Assembly: GCA_947001705.1 (NCBI GenBank)
Contig: CAMQHT010000020.1
Span: 1-40,898 of the forward strand
From: an uncultured Collinsella sp.
GTDB lineage: Bacteria > Actinomycetota > Coriobacteriia > Coriobacteriales > Coriobacteriaceae
Direction: 5' to 3'
Length of the DNA: 40,898 nucleotides
Part shown: positions 30,128-37,755 of the stretch, piece after piece
Position numbering within the stretch: the first letter of the stretch is position 1
How the letters are laid out: each line of letters begins with the position of its first letter
Translations under genes and position numbers: made by a program
The notes under the pieces: model-generated
Seen by the model: the letters and a program-made list of their open reading frames with translations, nothing else
Told to the model about the DNA's origin: nothing
The model's database searches: none

Positions 30128-31042
30128 ATGCAGATCAACAAGGTCGCCTTTATCGGCAAGGGCGGCGTCGGGCTACTCTACGGCAGCATGATCGCCCAGG
30201 CACTCGGCGACGATGCCGTCGAATACGTCATGGACGACGCACGTTTTGAGCGTCATGCGAACGACGCGCTCACCGTCAACGGCAAGCCCTGCGATCTCAC
30301 GTCCGTCCGCGCCAGCGAGGCAGCGCCCGCCGATCTGGTCATCCTGACGGTCAAGACCACCGGTCTCGACCAAGCACTCAAGACTATGGAGCGTGTCGTG
30401 GGACCCAACACGCTCATCGCCTCGCTGTGCAACGGCATTACGAGCGAGCAAAAGATTGCCGAACGCTTTGGCTGGAAGCATACCGTTCTTGGTATCTGCC
30501 AGGGCATGGACGCCGTGTTCCTCAACGGCGCGCTCACCTTTACCAATGCGGGCGAGATTCGCTTTGGCGCGGCAGCGGGCACCAAGCCCGCAACCGTTAC
30601 CGCCATCGACGAGCTCTATACGCGCTGCGGCATCGCCCATACCGTCGAGAGCGATATTGCGCACCGCATGTGGGCCAAACTCATGCTCAACGACGGCATC
30701 AACCAGACCTGCATGGCCTACGGCGGGACCTACGGAAGCGCCACGGAGCCGGGCTCCGAGCAGCGCCGCTGTTTTGTCTCCGCCATGCGCGAGACGCTTG
30801 CGGTTGCCAACGCCGAGGGCGTTGAGCTGACCGAGGCAGACCTGACGCAAATGGTGCACCTCATCGAGGGAATCGACCCCGCCGGTATGCCCTCGATGGC
30901 GCAGGACCGCATCGCGCAACGAAAAACCGAAGTCGAGGAGTTCGCGGGCACCATTTGCCGCCTCGCAGCCAAACACGATATCCAAGTGCCGCAAAACGAT
31001 TGGCTCTACCAGAGGATTCGCGAAATAGAAAGCAGCTGGTAG
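30128..31042 (+). CDS. Ketopantoate reductase-family oxidoreductase
   Basis: 304 residues, PanE/ApbA family. N-terminal Rossmann fold VAFIGKGGVGLLYGSMIA, then LVILTVKTTGLDQAL with the conserved Lys region and NGITSEQKIAERFG. The C-terminal helical domain contains RMWAKLMLNDGINQTCMAY, matching the family W.K...N...N motif with the catalytic Lys, and EGIDPAGMPSMAQD (family P.S...D). The reaction would be NADPH-dependent reduction of ketopantoate or a similar 2-keto acid. The ATG at 30128 is chosen over one nine bases upstream because that one abuts GGGGAG. No pantothenate genes adjoin it, so a role outside CoA synthesis is possible. Confidence 0.88.
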   Translation: MQINKVAFIGKGGVGLLYGSMIAQALGDDAVEYVMDDARFERHANDALTVNGKPCDLTSVRASEAAPADLVILTVKTTGLDQALKTMERVVGPNTLIASLCNGITSEQKIAERFGWKHTVLGICQGMDAVFLNGALTFTNAGEIRFGAAAGTKPATVTAIDELYTRCGIAHTVESDIAHRMWAKLMLNDGINQTCMAYGGTYGSATEPGSEQRRCFVSAMRETLAVANAEGVELTEADLTQMVHLIEGIDPAGMPSMAQDRIAQRKTEVEEFAGTICRLAAKHDIQVPQNDWLYQRIREIESSW

Positions 31043-31077
31043 TGCTCGGCATACTGTAGCCAGCAGATCCAATGGCA

Positions 31078-31119
31078 AAGCCGCCGCAAGGGGCACTCCC
31101 CTCGCGGCGGCTTCCTTTT
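31078..31119. terminator. Terminator after the ketopantoate-reductase-like gene
   Basis: AAGCCGCCGC (31078-31087) with GCGGCGGCTT (31104-31113), extended by an inner GGGG/CCCC stem, then CCTTTTT on the plus strand. Confidence 0.92.
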
Positions 31120-31151
31120 TCATCTTTGGCCAAAAATCAGCTTCACAACGG

Positions 31152-31358
31152 TTAGAGCTGCGACTCCGACGCCTGGTCCTCATCGTCGCGACAAAGGACT
31201 ACACCTGCACTTCCCAGCAGCGCGGCCGCGATCAGCGCGCCGACCACGATAGGAGCAGCCCCGCATGTCCCCTGCATGCCCGCGACGAGCGCGGCCGTGG
31301 GACCAAGGCAGCCAAGCATCAACGCGACGGCGGCAACGGCGATATCTCGAGCATTCAC
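31152..31358 (-). CDS. Small two-helix membrane protein
   Basis: 68 residues, not recognised. Two hydrophobic stretches (about 8-28 and 36-57) joined by a short GTCGAAP turn, then a charged cytosolic tail CRDDEDQASESQL. Cysteines at the ends of both helices (LGCLG, GTCGA, LCRDD) could pair or bind metal. The GTG start has GGAGGA seven bases upstream. It is flanked by the terminator at 31078-31119 on one side and about 190 bases without a gene on the other. The good ribosome site and clear membrane pattern argue for a real gene. Confidence 0.6.
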   Translation of the reverse strand: MNARDIAVAAVALMLGCLGPTAALVAGMQGTCGAAPIVVGALIAAALLGSAGVVLCRDDEDQASESQL

Positions 31359-31544
31359 AAGACCACTTCCTCCAAGAGAAAGACCTTATTTCTCATGAAC
31401 TAGTGTGCCCCGCATCCATACGCCCAGCGTACCGCCACGGTAAGGGCTCTGTTAACTCAAACGCATACATAGAACGGACGTCCTTACGTTGCCCTAAAGC
31501 TCGGTAAAGACGCCCGTCCGCCAAATATCCGTGATGCAGAAAAA

Positions 31545-32318
31545 TTACCAACCGGTGTAGTAGTCGGTGGTTCCGGCAGCGCAGCCGGAGTCATAGACCT
31601 TGCAATCACCCTTGGAGCCCGTAAAGGTCGAGCCCTGGGCCATATCGCCCGCGGCAACAACGTAATAGCCGTCGGAATCGCGCCAGAAGCCCTCAGAATC
31701 CTGAGTCCATTCGCCCGTGCGATAGTGATAAAGCACATTGCTGCTGTAATAGGTCTCGCGGCGCCCGTTGTAGTTATTGACACCCGCAGAGCGCGTCAGG
31801 CCCGATCCGTTCGCGTAGGACGCGGCAGACGCGTAGGACGGAGTGTAACCGGCGTTGTAGTACGAAGCTTGGACGGCCTCGGCAGCCTCCGCCTCGGCGG
31901 CAGCCTCGAGCGCTTCGCGCTTGGCATCCTCAAGCGCAGTGCGCAGCTCATCGAGCTCGGTCGACTTGGCGTCGACCTCCCCCATCGTCAACAGGCTACC
32001 CGCACCGTCGATACAGCCCTGCAGCACAGCGCGCTCGTCATCGGTGGCATAGTCACCGTACATGTTCATGATGATCTGAGCACGCATCTCAAGGGAATCG
32101 CGCTTGGCCTCCATCGAGGCGTTCCACTCCTGCATGGAGCCAAAGCCGTCGCTGCGATAGTCGACGGGCTGCACCAGCGTCGTCTCGGACGGCGTGGATC
32201 CAACCGTGTCGGACAGTGTTGCCGCGTGGGCATCAGTTGCACCGGCGCCCGCCAAAAGTGCCACGGTCAGAGCGGCGGAAAGGGCGGCGGCTTTCGGTTT
32301 TCGTGAATCGATCCTCAT
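31545..32318 (-). CDS. Secreted cell-wall-type protein with C-terminal 3D-like domain
   Basis: 257 residues. Signal peptide MRIDSRKPKAAALSAALTVA... with cleavage near TDAHA. A helical, Ala/Glu-rich coiled-coil region (about 75-150) follows, then a Tyr/Ser/Ala linker and a C-terminal domain of about 80 residues: RRETYYSSNVLYHYR, DSEGFWRDSDGYYVVAAGDM and KVYDSGCAAGTTDYYTGW. The last block with conserved Asp, Cys and Trp is typical of Firmicute/Coriobacterial secreted proteins resembling 3D (double-psi barrel) domains of peptidoglycan-active enzymes. GGAGG lies 11 bases before the ATG. Its role is probably in wall turnover or the cell surface; catalysis is unproven. Confidence 0.8.
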   Translation of the reverse strand: MRIDSRKPKAAALSAALTVALLAGAGATDAHAATLSDTVGSTPSETTLVQPVDYRSDGFGSMQEWNASMEAKRDSLEMRAQIIMNMYGDYATDDERAVLQGCIDGAGSLLTMGEVDAKSTELDELRTALEDAKREALEAAAEAEAAEAVQASYYNAGYTPSYASAASYANGSGLTRSAGVNNYNGRRETYYSSNVLYHYRTGEWTQDSEGFWRDSDGYYVVAAGDMAQGSTFTGSKGDCKVYDSGCAAGTTDYYTGW

Positions 32319-32533
32319 GTAGCTGGAAACCTCCGTAGTGCGTTTTTGCTGCGTTTGAGCTGCGTGTGATTCGATCGCGCTGCATAGTACCCCGAGCAAA
32401 TCGCGACCTGCGGTTTTACTCAAAAGGCGCACGTCAATTGCGTAAAACTCACATCCTCTCAACAGGAGTTTTCCACAACTCGAATGCATAAAGCATGTCA
32501 AAAACCCTGTTTTTGCGCCCTCTCTATGCAAAA
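32319..32533. other. Non-coding stretch upstream of the secreted protein gene
   Basis: No gene seen. Minus strand carries a perfect -35 hexamer TTGACA (complement of about 32496-32501) without a good -10 at normal spacing. GTTTTAC (32413-32419) and GTAAAAC (32442-32448) form a spaced inverted repeat. I found no recognisable riboswitch. Confidence 0.3.
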
Positions 32534-32570
32534 AAGGCGCCTGTGCAACCATTGTTCGCACAGGCGCCTT
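32534..32570 (-). terminator. metY terminator
   Basis: Perfect 13-bp stem AAGGCGCCTGTGC (32534-32546) with GCACAGGCGCCTT (32558-32570). On the minus strand it is followed by TTTTTTGC. Confidence 0.92.
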
Positions 32571-32630
32571 GAGCAGGCATTTTATGCAGTTATACCTATC
32601 GAGTCGCAAGGGGTCCTTGCACAAGTCGCC

Positions 32631-33941
32631 TTACTCGTCCAGCGCGGCGAAGGCCTGCTTCAGATCCCAAATGATATCCTCGGCGTTCTCGGTACCGATG
32701 GAAAGACGGATCGTGGAGGGCGTGATGTTCTGCTCGGCGAGCTCCTCGGCAGAGAGCTGGGAGTGCGTAGTGGTAGCCGGGTGCACGACGAGCGACTTGA
32801 CGTCGGCCACGTTGGCGAGCAGCGAGAAGACCTGCAGATGGTCGATGAACTTCCAAGCTGCCTCCTGGCCACCCTTAATCTCAAAGGTAAAGATCGAGGC
32901 ACCGCCGTTGGGGAAGTACTTCTGATAGAGCTCGTGATCGGGGTGCCCAGACAGGCTCGGGTGGTTCACCTTGGCGACATGGCTATCACCAGCCAGGAAC
33001 TCAACGACCTTCTTGGTGTTCTCGACATGACGGTCAACGCGCAGCGACAGAGTCTCGGTGCCCTGGAGCAGGATCCAAGCGTTGAACGGGCTGATGCAGG
33101 CGCCCTCGTCACGCAGCAGGATGGCGCGGACATAGGTTGCGAAGGCGGCGGGACCGGCAGCCTCGGCAAACGAGACGCCATGGTAGGAGGGGTTGGGCTC
33201 GGCGATCTGGGCGTACTTACCGCTCGCCTTCCAGTCAAAGTTACCGCCGTCGACGATCACACCGCCCAGCGAGGTGCCGTGGCCGCCGATGAACTTGGTT
33301 GCGGAGTGGACGACGATGTTGGCACCATGCTCCAGCGGACGGAACAGATACGGGGTGCCAAAGGTGTTGTCGACGACAACCGGCAGACCGTGCTTCTTGG
33401 CTATCTCGGAGATGGCGTCGATGTTGGGGATGTCGGAGTTGGGGTTGCCGAGCGTCTCGAGATAGATGACCGTGGTGTTGTCCTTGATGGCCCCCTCGAC
33501 CTCTTCCAGGTTATGAGCGTCGACAAACGTGGTCTCGACGCCAAACTGGGAGAGCGTATGCTCCAGCAGGTTGTAGGAGCCACCGTAGATGGTCTTCTGA
33601 GCCACCACGTGGTCACCGGCCTGGGCAAGAGCCTGCAGGGTATAGGTGATGGCAGCAGCACCGGAGGCGACGGCGAGACCTGCCACGCCACCCTCGAGTG
33701 CGGCGATACGGTCCTCGAAGACGCCCTGGGTGGAGTTGGTCAGACGGCCGTAGATGTTACCGGCGTCGGCAAGACCAAAGCGGTCGGCGGCGTGCTGGGA
33801 ATTGCGGAACACATAGCTCGTGGTCTGGTAGATAGGCACGGCGCGGGAGTCGGATGCAGGATCGGCGCTCTCCTGGCCAACGTGCAGCTGCAGGGTATCG
33901 AAACCAAAGGTGTGCTCGGGGTTGTTGATAAACTGGCTCAT
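32631..33941 (-). CDS. metY: O-acetylhomoserine sulfhydrylase (PLP enzyme)
   Basis: 436 residues, the length of MetY/OAH sulfhydrylase rather than cystathionine gamma-synthase (about 380). Segments: AVPIYQTTSYVF, YGRLTNSTQGVFEDRIAALE, VASGAAAITYTLQAL, TLGNPNSDIPNID, VVVDNTFGTPYLFRPLEHG and the PLP lysine in VVHSATKFIGGHG. It makes homocysteine from O-acetylhomoserine and sulfide, or acts in cysteine/methionine interconversion. AAGGAG precedes the ATG. It is monocistronic with its own terminator. Upstream lie a candidate 17-residue leader peptide rich in Cys and Met codons and a divergent LysR-type regulator, so control by sulfur supply is likely. Confidence 0.94.
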   Translation of the reverse strand: MSQFINNPEHTFGFDTLQLHVGQESADPASDSRAVPIYQTTSYVFRNSQHAADRFGLADAGNIYGRLTNSTQGVFEDRIAALEGGVAGLAVASGAAAITYTLQALAQAGDHVVAQKTIYGGSYNLLEHTLSQFGVETTFVDAHNLEEVEGAIKDNTTVIYLETLGNPNSDIPNIDAISEIAKKHGLPVVVDNTFGTPYLFRPLEHGANIVVHSATKFIGGHGTSLGGVIVDGGNFDWKASGKYAQIAEPNPSYHGVSFAEAAGPAAFATYVRAILLRDEGACISPFNAWILLQGTETLSLRVDRHVENTKKVVEFLAGDSHVAKVNHPSLSGHPDHELYQKYFPNGGASIFTFEIKGGQEAAWKFIDHLQVFSLLANVADVKSLVVHPATTTHSQLSAEELAEQNITPSTIRLSIGTENAEDIIWDLKQAFAALDE

Positions 33942-34002
33942 GATGATCTCCTTGATCGAACAAAAGTAATAAGAGTAAGAGAAATAAGTCGCTGTCTCCT
34001 GA

Positions 34003-34056
34003 TCACGCCAACGGGCGCAAACAGGAGCCCGGCATTCGTCTTGGCAAGCAGTTCAT
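34003..34056 (-). CDS. Candidate leader peptide upstream of metY
   Basis: A 17-codon frame, MNCLPRRMPGSCLRPLA, on the minus strand, 61 bases before metY. It has a very strong ribosome site (AAAGGAGG, 7 bases before the ATG). Two Cys and one internal Met codon in a 17-codon peptide ahead of a sulfur-assimilation gene suggest translation-dependent attenuation. Its end overlaps a CTCCTG/CAGGAG stem that could change pairing when ribosomes stall. No U-tract terminator is visible, so control would act on metY translation or by another route. Confidence 0.5.
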   Translation of the reverse strand: MNCLPRRMPGSCLRPLA

Positions 34057-34173
34057 ATGCGGGCCTCCTTTCGCATCCCGGTTCCGTGGTTGGCTTAATT
34101 ACCTACCGCCTTTGTGTGTTTTGAATAGTACGAGCATCGTCTCCCCGGGTCAATCACTTAAAAGCGCTAACCT

Positions 34174-34194
34174 GTTATCGGTTTTGTAGATAAC
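34174..34194. promoter_or_regulatory. LysR-type operator in the metY-lysR intergenic region
   Basis: GTTATC and GATAAC separated by 9 bases, containing the T-N11-A core of LysR-type sites. It lies 20 bases before the regulator start, a usual autoregulatory place between divergent genes. Confidence 0.5.
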
Positions 34195-34214
34195 ACTCGA
34201 AAGGATGGGCGCCG

Positions 34215-35117
34215 ATGACCCTCCAGCAGCTTCGCTTTTTGATCACCGTTGCAGAGTCCGGTTCGATCAACGCCGCAGCCCAGCGCCTCTATACGGCACA
34301 GTCCAATATCTCCAATGCCGTCAAAAGCCTAGAGCAGGAACTTCATATCGAAATCTTTACGCGCTCTAGCCGCGGTGTTGCACTCACCAACGACGGCACC
34401 GAGCTTTTGGGTTATGCACGCCAGGTCGTAGAGCAGGCCGACATGCTTGAGGCCCGCTACGAGGACGGCGGCACCCCGCAAGCCCGCCTTGCCATCTCGG
34501 CCCAACACTACGCCTTTTCGGTCGAGGCCTTTGTCAACGTGGTCGAGCGCTGCCGCGACAGCAAGTTCGAGTTCATCATGCGCGAGACCACCACATCGCA
34601 GATCATCGATGACGTCCGTGCGTTTCGCAGCGACATCGGCATCCTCTATCTGGATGACTTTAACGCCCGCGTTCTGCAGAAGGCCTTTGCCGATGCCCGT
34701 ACAAGCTTCCATCCCCTATTCGACGCGACGGTCCACGTCTTCGTCAGCAAGCGCCACCCGCTCGCACGCCGCCCTCAGCTGTCCCTTGCCGACCTCACGC
34801 CCTATACGCGCTACAGCTTTGAGCAGGGAACCTCAAACTCCTTCTATTACGCCGAGGAACCTTTTAGCTATATCCCTTGCGATCGCAACATACGAATCTC
34901 GGACCGCGGAACACTTACTAACTTACTTATCACGTCGAACGGTTACACCCTGTCGACCGGCGTCCTCTCCAATGAAATGCAACGGGGCATGGCATCGATC
35001 CCGTTAGCAGACGCCCCAACGATGCGCGTAGGCTATATCATGCACGACGAGCGCAAGCCCTCTCCCCTCTTGCAGCAATACCTCGACGAGCTCAACCGCA
35101 TCATCCATGCCAACTAA
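34215..35117 (+). CDS. LysR-family transcriptional regulator
   Basis: 300 residues. N-terminal winged helix: MTLQQLRFLITVAESGSINA, AQRLYTAQSNISNAVKSLEQ and IFTRSSRGVALTNDGTELL; then a dimerisation helix and the periplasmic-binding-like effector domain (about 90-295) with IGILYLDDFN and HVFVSKRHPLA. It is divergent from metY, the arrangement typical of a LysR regulator and its target, so a CysB/MetR-like role in sulfur metabolism is the best guess. AAAGGATG precedes the ATG. The inverted repeat at 34174-34194 is the probable binding site. Confidence 0.92.
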   Translation: MTLQQLRFLITVAESGSINAAAQRLYTAQSNISNAVKSLEQELHIEIFTRSSRGVALTNDGTELLGYARQVVEQADMLEARYEDGGTPQARLAISAQHYAFSVEAFVNVVERCRDSKFEFIMRETTTSQIIDDVRAFRSDIGILYLDDFNARVLQKAFADARTSFHPLFDATVHVFVSKRHPLARRPQLSLADLTPYTRYSFEQGTSNSFYYAEEPFSYIPCDRNIRISDRGTLTNLLITSNGYTLSTGVLSNEMQRGMASIPLADAPTMRVGYIMHDERKPSPLLQQYLDELNRIIHAN

Positions 35118-35216
35118 CTGTCGGAAGACGGGGTAGAAATCGTAGATTGCTAGCCCCCGGCAGGCATGACGCTACAATGGTCACTCACACGAAACGTACC
35201 CAACGAAAGGAACCAT

Positions 35217-35702
35217 GTGAAGGTCATCATCTACACCGACGGCTCGGCTCGATCAAATCCGGGACGTGGCGGCTACGGCGCCGTGCTCAAATACACCAAC
35301 CCCGCCGGCAAGACCTTCACCTCCGAGCTTTCGCGCGGCTACGCCAAGACCACCAACAACCGCATGGAGCTCATGGCGGTCATCGTGGCACTCGAGGCGC
35401 TCAACCGCCCCTGCGACGTCGAAGTCCATTCCGATTCGCAGTACGTCGTCAACGCCTTCAACAAGCACTGGATTGACGGATGGAAAAAACGCGGCTGGAA
35501 GACCGCCAACAAGCAGCCTGTCAAGAACCGCGACCTGTGGGAGCGCCTGCTCACCGCAAAGAGCAAGCACAAAGTGGAGTTCATCTGGGTTAAGGGCCAC
35601 GCCGGCCATGAGCTCAACGAGCGCTGCGATGAGCTCGCAACCACGGCGGCCGACGGCAGCAACCTCGATATCGACACCGGCTTTAACGAGAGCGACCTGT
35701 AA
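35217..35702 (+). CDS. rnhA: Ribonuclease HI
   Basis: 161 residues. Catalytic residues are all present: Asp8 in IIYTDGSARSNPGRGG, Glu51 in TTNNRMELMAVI, Asp73 in EVHSDSQYVV, His128 in WVKGHAGHELNE and Asp138 in RCDELA. The basic handle KHWIDGWKKRGWKTANKQPV is present, as in E. coli RNase HI. It removes RNA from RNA-DNA hybrids. The GTG start at 35217 follows AAAGGA; the overlapping ATG is immediately followed by a stop and cannot be used. A -10-like TACAAT at 35173-35178 suggests its own promoter. Confidence 0.96.
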   Translation: MKVIIYTDGSARSNPGRGGYGAVLKYTNPAGKTFTSELSRGYAKTTNNRMELMAVIVALEALNRPCDVEVHSDSQYVVNAFNKHWIDGWKKRGWKTANKQPVKNRDLWERLLTAKSKHKVEFIWVKGHAGHELNERCDELATTAADGSNLDIDTGFNESDL

Positions 35703-35778
35703 CGGCGTTTTCGCACGCCATTTCCTACCCCCCTCGCGCTACACTCATCCTGTAAACCGAACGGCACGAGGGGGACAC

Positions 35779-36885
35779 ATGCTGCGCATCGCAACCATCG
35801 GCACATCCATGATCACCGACGACTTTATCCAAGTCGTCAACGCCAACGACCAAGCCGCGTTTGTGGGCACGCTTTCACGCGACGCCAATCGCGGTACTGC
35901 CTTTACCGCCGAGCGCGGTGGCGAGCGAAACTTTACGTCACTCGATGAGCTTGCGGCAGCCGTCGACGTCGACGCCGTCTATATCGGCAGCCCTAACGCA
36001 CTTCACTACGAGCAGGCCCTTGCCTGCATCGCCGGTGGCAAGCATGTCATCGTCGAGAAGCCCTTCTGCGCCACCGAAGTGCAGGCGCTGGAAGTCTTCC
36101 GCGCTGCCGAGGCAGCAGGTGTCGTGGCCCTCGAAGCCATGCGTCCCCTCCACGATCCCGCCTTCCACGCCATCGAGGACGCCCTGGGCGAGATCGCCCC
36201 CATCCGCCGCGCCTCATTGCGCTTTGGCAAGTATTCCTCGCGCTACAACGAGATTCTCGCGGGACGCGCCACCAATATCTTCGACTGCAATATGGCATCG
36301 GGTTCCCTCATGGACATTGGCGTCTACGCCGTCGAGCCCATGGTCGAGATTTTCGGCATGCCCTCCGGCCTTACGAGTATGACTACTCTGCTCGACCCCA
36401 CCACGCGACAGCTCACGCACGGCCCCATCGATGGCTGCGGTTCCATCCTCGCCAGCTACGGCGGTGGCCGTATCTCCGTCGAGCTCGCGCACTCCAAAAT
36501 TACGAATGACCTGCTGCCCTCGCAGATTGAAGGCGAGCACGGCACTATCCAGATCGACCATCTGTCCACGCCCCGCAACGTCCGCATCGACTATCGCGGC
36601 GAAGTCGTACGCGGCTCGGCGACCGAGGCACCGCGCGAACAGGGCGACAACGGCCGCGTGCTCGACCTGCCCAAATCGAGCAACACTATGGAATACGAAC
36701 TCGCAGACTTTATCACCGCCATCGGCGGCATCGATAACGTCAAGGAAGAGATTTGGGAGACCCCGGCGGGACGTCACGAGCTTGGCCACTACCGCGATGT
36801 CACGCTCGTCTCACTGCGCATCATGGATGCCGTGCGCCAGCAGGCCGGCATTACCTTCCCGGCCGACGCAGGCAAGCAGGCATAG
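35779..36885 (+). CDS. Gfo/Idh/MocA-family oxidoreductase
   Basis: 368 residues. The Rossmann N-terminus LRIATIGTSMITDDFIQ has a slightly altered dinucleotide loop (GTSMI rather than GxGxxA/G). Then VDAVYIGSPNALHYEQA, VIVEKPFCATEVQA with the family Lys, ALEAMRPLHDPAFHAI and GSLMDIGVYAVEPMVEIFG (family G...D.G.Y). The C-terminal domain follows. Such proteins act on sugars or biliverdin-like substrates; the specific one is unknown. GAGGGGGA precedes the ATG, with a -10-like TACACT at 35740-35745. The acylphosphatase gene starts 2 bases after its stop, so they share a transcript. Confidence 0.92.
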   Translation: MLRIATIGTSMITDDFIQVVNANDQAAFVGTLSRDANRGTAFTAERGGERNFTSLDELAAAVDVDAVYIGSPNALHYEQALACIAGGKHVIVEKPFCATEVQALEVFRAAEAAGVVALEAMRPLHDPAFHAIEDALGEIAPIRRASLRFGKYSSRYNEILAGRATNIFDCNMASGSLMDIGVYAVEPMVEIFGMPSGLTSMTTLLDPTTRQLTHGPIDGCGSILASYGGGRISVELAHSKITNDLLPSQIEGEHGTIQIDHLSTPRNVRIDYRGEVVRGSATEAPREQGDNGRVLDLPKSSNTMEYELADFITAIGGIDNVKEEIWETPAGRHELGHYRDVTLVSLRIMDAVRQQAGITFPADAGKQA

Positions 36886-36887
36886 CG

Positions 36888-37298
36888 ATGGGCCTCTTCG
36901 ATACGTTCTTCTCCAACGTCACCGGCGGCAGTCGAGAGCCTCAAAAACCATCAAACGTCGAGCTCGAGCTGCGCCGCAGGCTTACCGTACTCGCAAGCGA
37001 CGAGGCCACTCAAGACACTCCCCTGCGCTATTTCCTGCGCTGGGCGGGGCAAGTCCAAGGCGTTGGCTTTCGCTTTACCAACACCAACCTCGCGCAGGCA
37101 CGCTCCCTCACCGGCTGGGTGCGTAATATGGAAGACGGCTCAGTCGAGATGGAGATACAGGGAGCTCCGGCAAACGTCCTATCTCATCTCGAGGCGCTTC
37201 ATGCCTCCTACGAGCGCATGGGAACACGTTTTCGCCTCGTAGACGCCCAGGCCCGAGCCCCACTTGCCAATGAAGACGGTTTCACGCCTCGTTATTAG
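36888..37298 (+). CDS. Acylphosphatase with N-terminal extension
   Basis: 136 residues; the acylphosphatase domain fills about 45-136: YFLRWAGQVQGVGFRFTNTN with catalytic Arg62, and LTGWVRNMEDGSVEMEIQG with catalytic Asn80 (spacing of 18 as in known enzymes). It hydrolyses carboxyl-phosphate bonds such as acetyl- or carbamoyl-phosphate. Usual acylphosphatases are about 90 residues; the first 44 here (MGLFDTFFSNVTGGSREPQK onward) are an extra, partly charged segment of unknown role. The ATG lies 2 bases after the oxidoreductase stop with a weak GCAGG site, so translation probably depends on coupling. A shorter internal start cannot be ruled out. Confidence 0.88.
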   Translation: MGLFDTFFSNVTGGSREPQKPSNVELELRRRLTVLASDEATQDTPLRYFLRWAGQVQGVGFRFTNTNLAQARSLTGWVRNMEDGSVEMEIQGAPANVLSHLEALHASYERMGTRFRLVDAQARAPLANEDGFTPRY

Positions 37299-37359
37299 TA
37301 TTGTGTGCTAAATACGGTATCATTTACCTACGACCGTTGACAGAAAAGAGGCGAGGCGC

Positions 37360-37740
37360 ATGGCGGTGCAAAGAAGGAATACCAGGCAGCGAAAGCTGGT
37401 TCTTGACGCCGTGCGCCAAAGCTATAACCATCCCACCGCCGACGAAATCTACAACGTCGTGCGCGCGCAGGATGACAAAATCAGCCGCGGTACGGTCTAC
37501 CGCAACCTCAATCTCTTGGCCGACGCCGGCGAGATTCTCTCCATCAAGACGCCGGGCGGAAGTCGTTTCGATCGCACCATCGAGCCGCACGCACATATCA
37601 TCTGCACCTCGTGCAGCCGCGTCATCGACGTACCGCTCCCCTTCGATGCCCAGCTCGACGCCAAGGCGTCCGAGCAAATCGGCTGGCACGTCACGTCGCA
37701 CTACACCATCTTCGAGGGTCTCTGCCCCGACTGCCGGTAG
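37360..37740 (+). CDS. Fur-family metal/peroxide-sensing regulator
   Basis: 126 residues. Winged helix: TRQRKLVLDAVRQSYNHPTA, DEIYNVVRAQDDKISRGTVY and RNLNLLADAGEILSIKTPGG, then the dimerisation domain with FDRTIEPHAHIICTSCSRVIDV and the C-terminal GLCPDCR. Two CxxC pairs form the structural zinc site. His residues around EPHAHI supply the regulatory metal site; the pattern is closest to PerR/Fur-like proteins of Gram-positives. GAGGCGAGG precedes the ATG. The upstream region has TTAGTA and TATCAT 17 bases apart (weak promoter). It could control iron or peroxide genes in trans, for example the DUF3793-flavodoxin unit, but nothing here shows that. Confidence 0.92.
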   Translation: MAVQRRNTRQRKLVLDAVRQSYNHPTADEIYNVVRAQDDKISRGTVYRNLNLLADAGEILSIKTPGGSRFDRTIEPHAHIICTSCSRVIDVPLPFDAQLDAKASEQIGWHVTSHYTIFEGLCPDCR

Positions 37741-37755
37741 ATGTTCGGGACATGC

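Noticed and set aside
32467..32475. DnaA-box-like TTTTCCACA
   Set aside because: A single one-mismatch site with no array, no AT-rich unwinding region and no replication gene nearby.
32484..34124. Long open frame on the plus strand opposite metY
   Set aside because: It mirrors the high-GC codons of metY, has no family resemblance and no ribosome site. The same applies to the long frames opposite pgi (13853-15604), the two HAD genes (7607-9040) and the permease.
33942..34173. SAM or T-box riboswitch upstream of metY
   Set aside because: No recognisable SAM riboswitch core or T-box sequence was found; the leader-peptide explanation fits better.
37290..37320. PerR/Fur self-regulatory box before the Fur-family gene
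   Set aside because: TTAG and CTAA halves are present but do not match a full Fur or PerR consensus.
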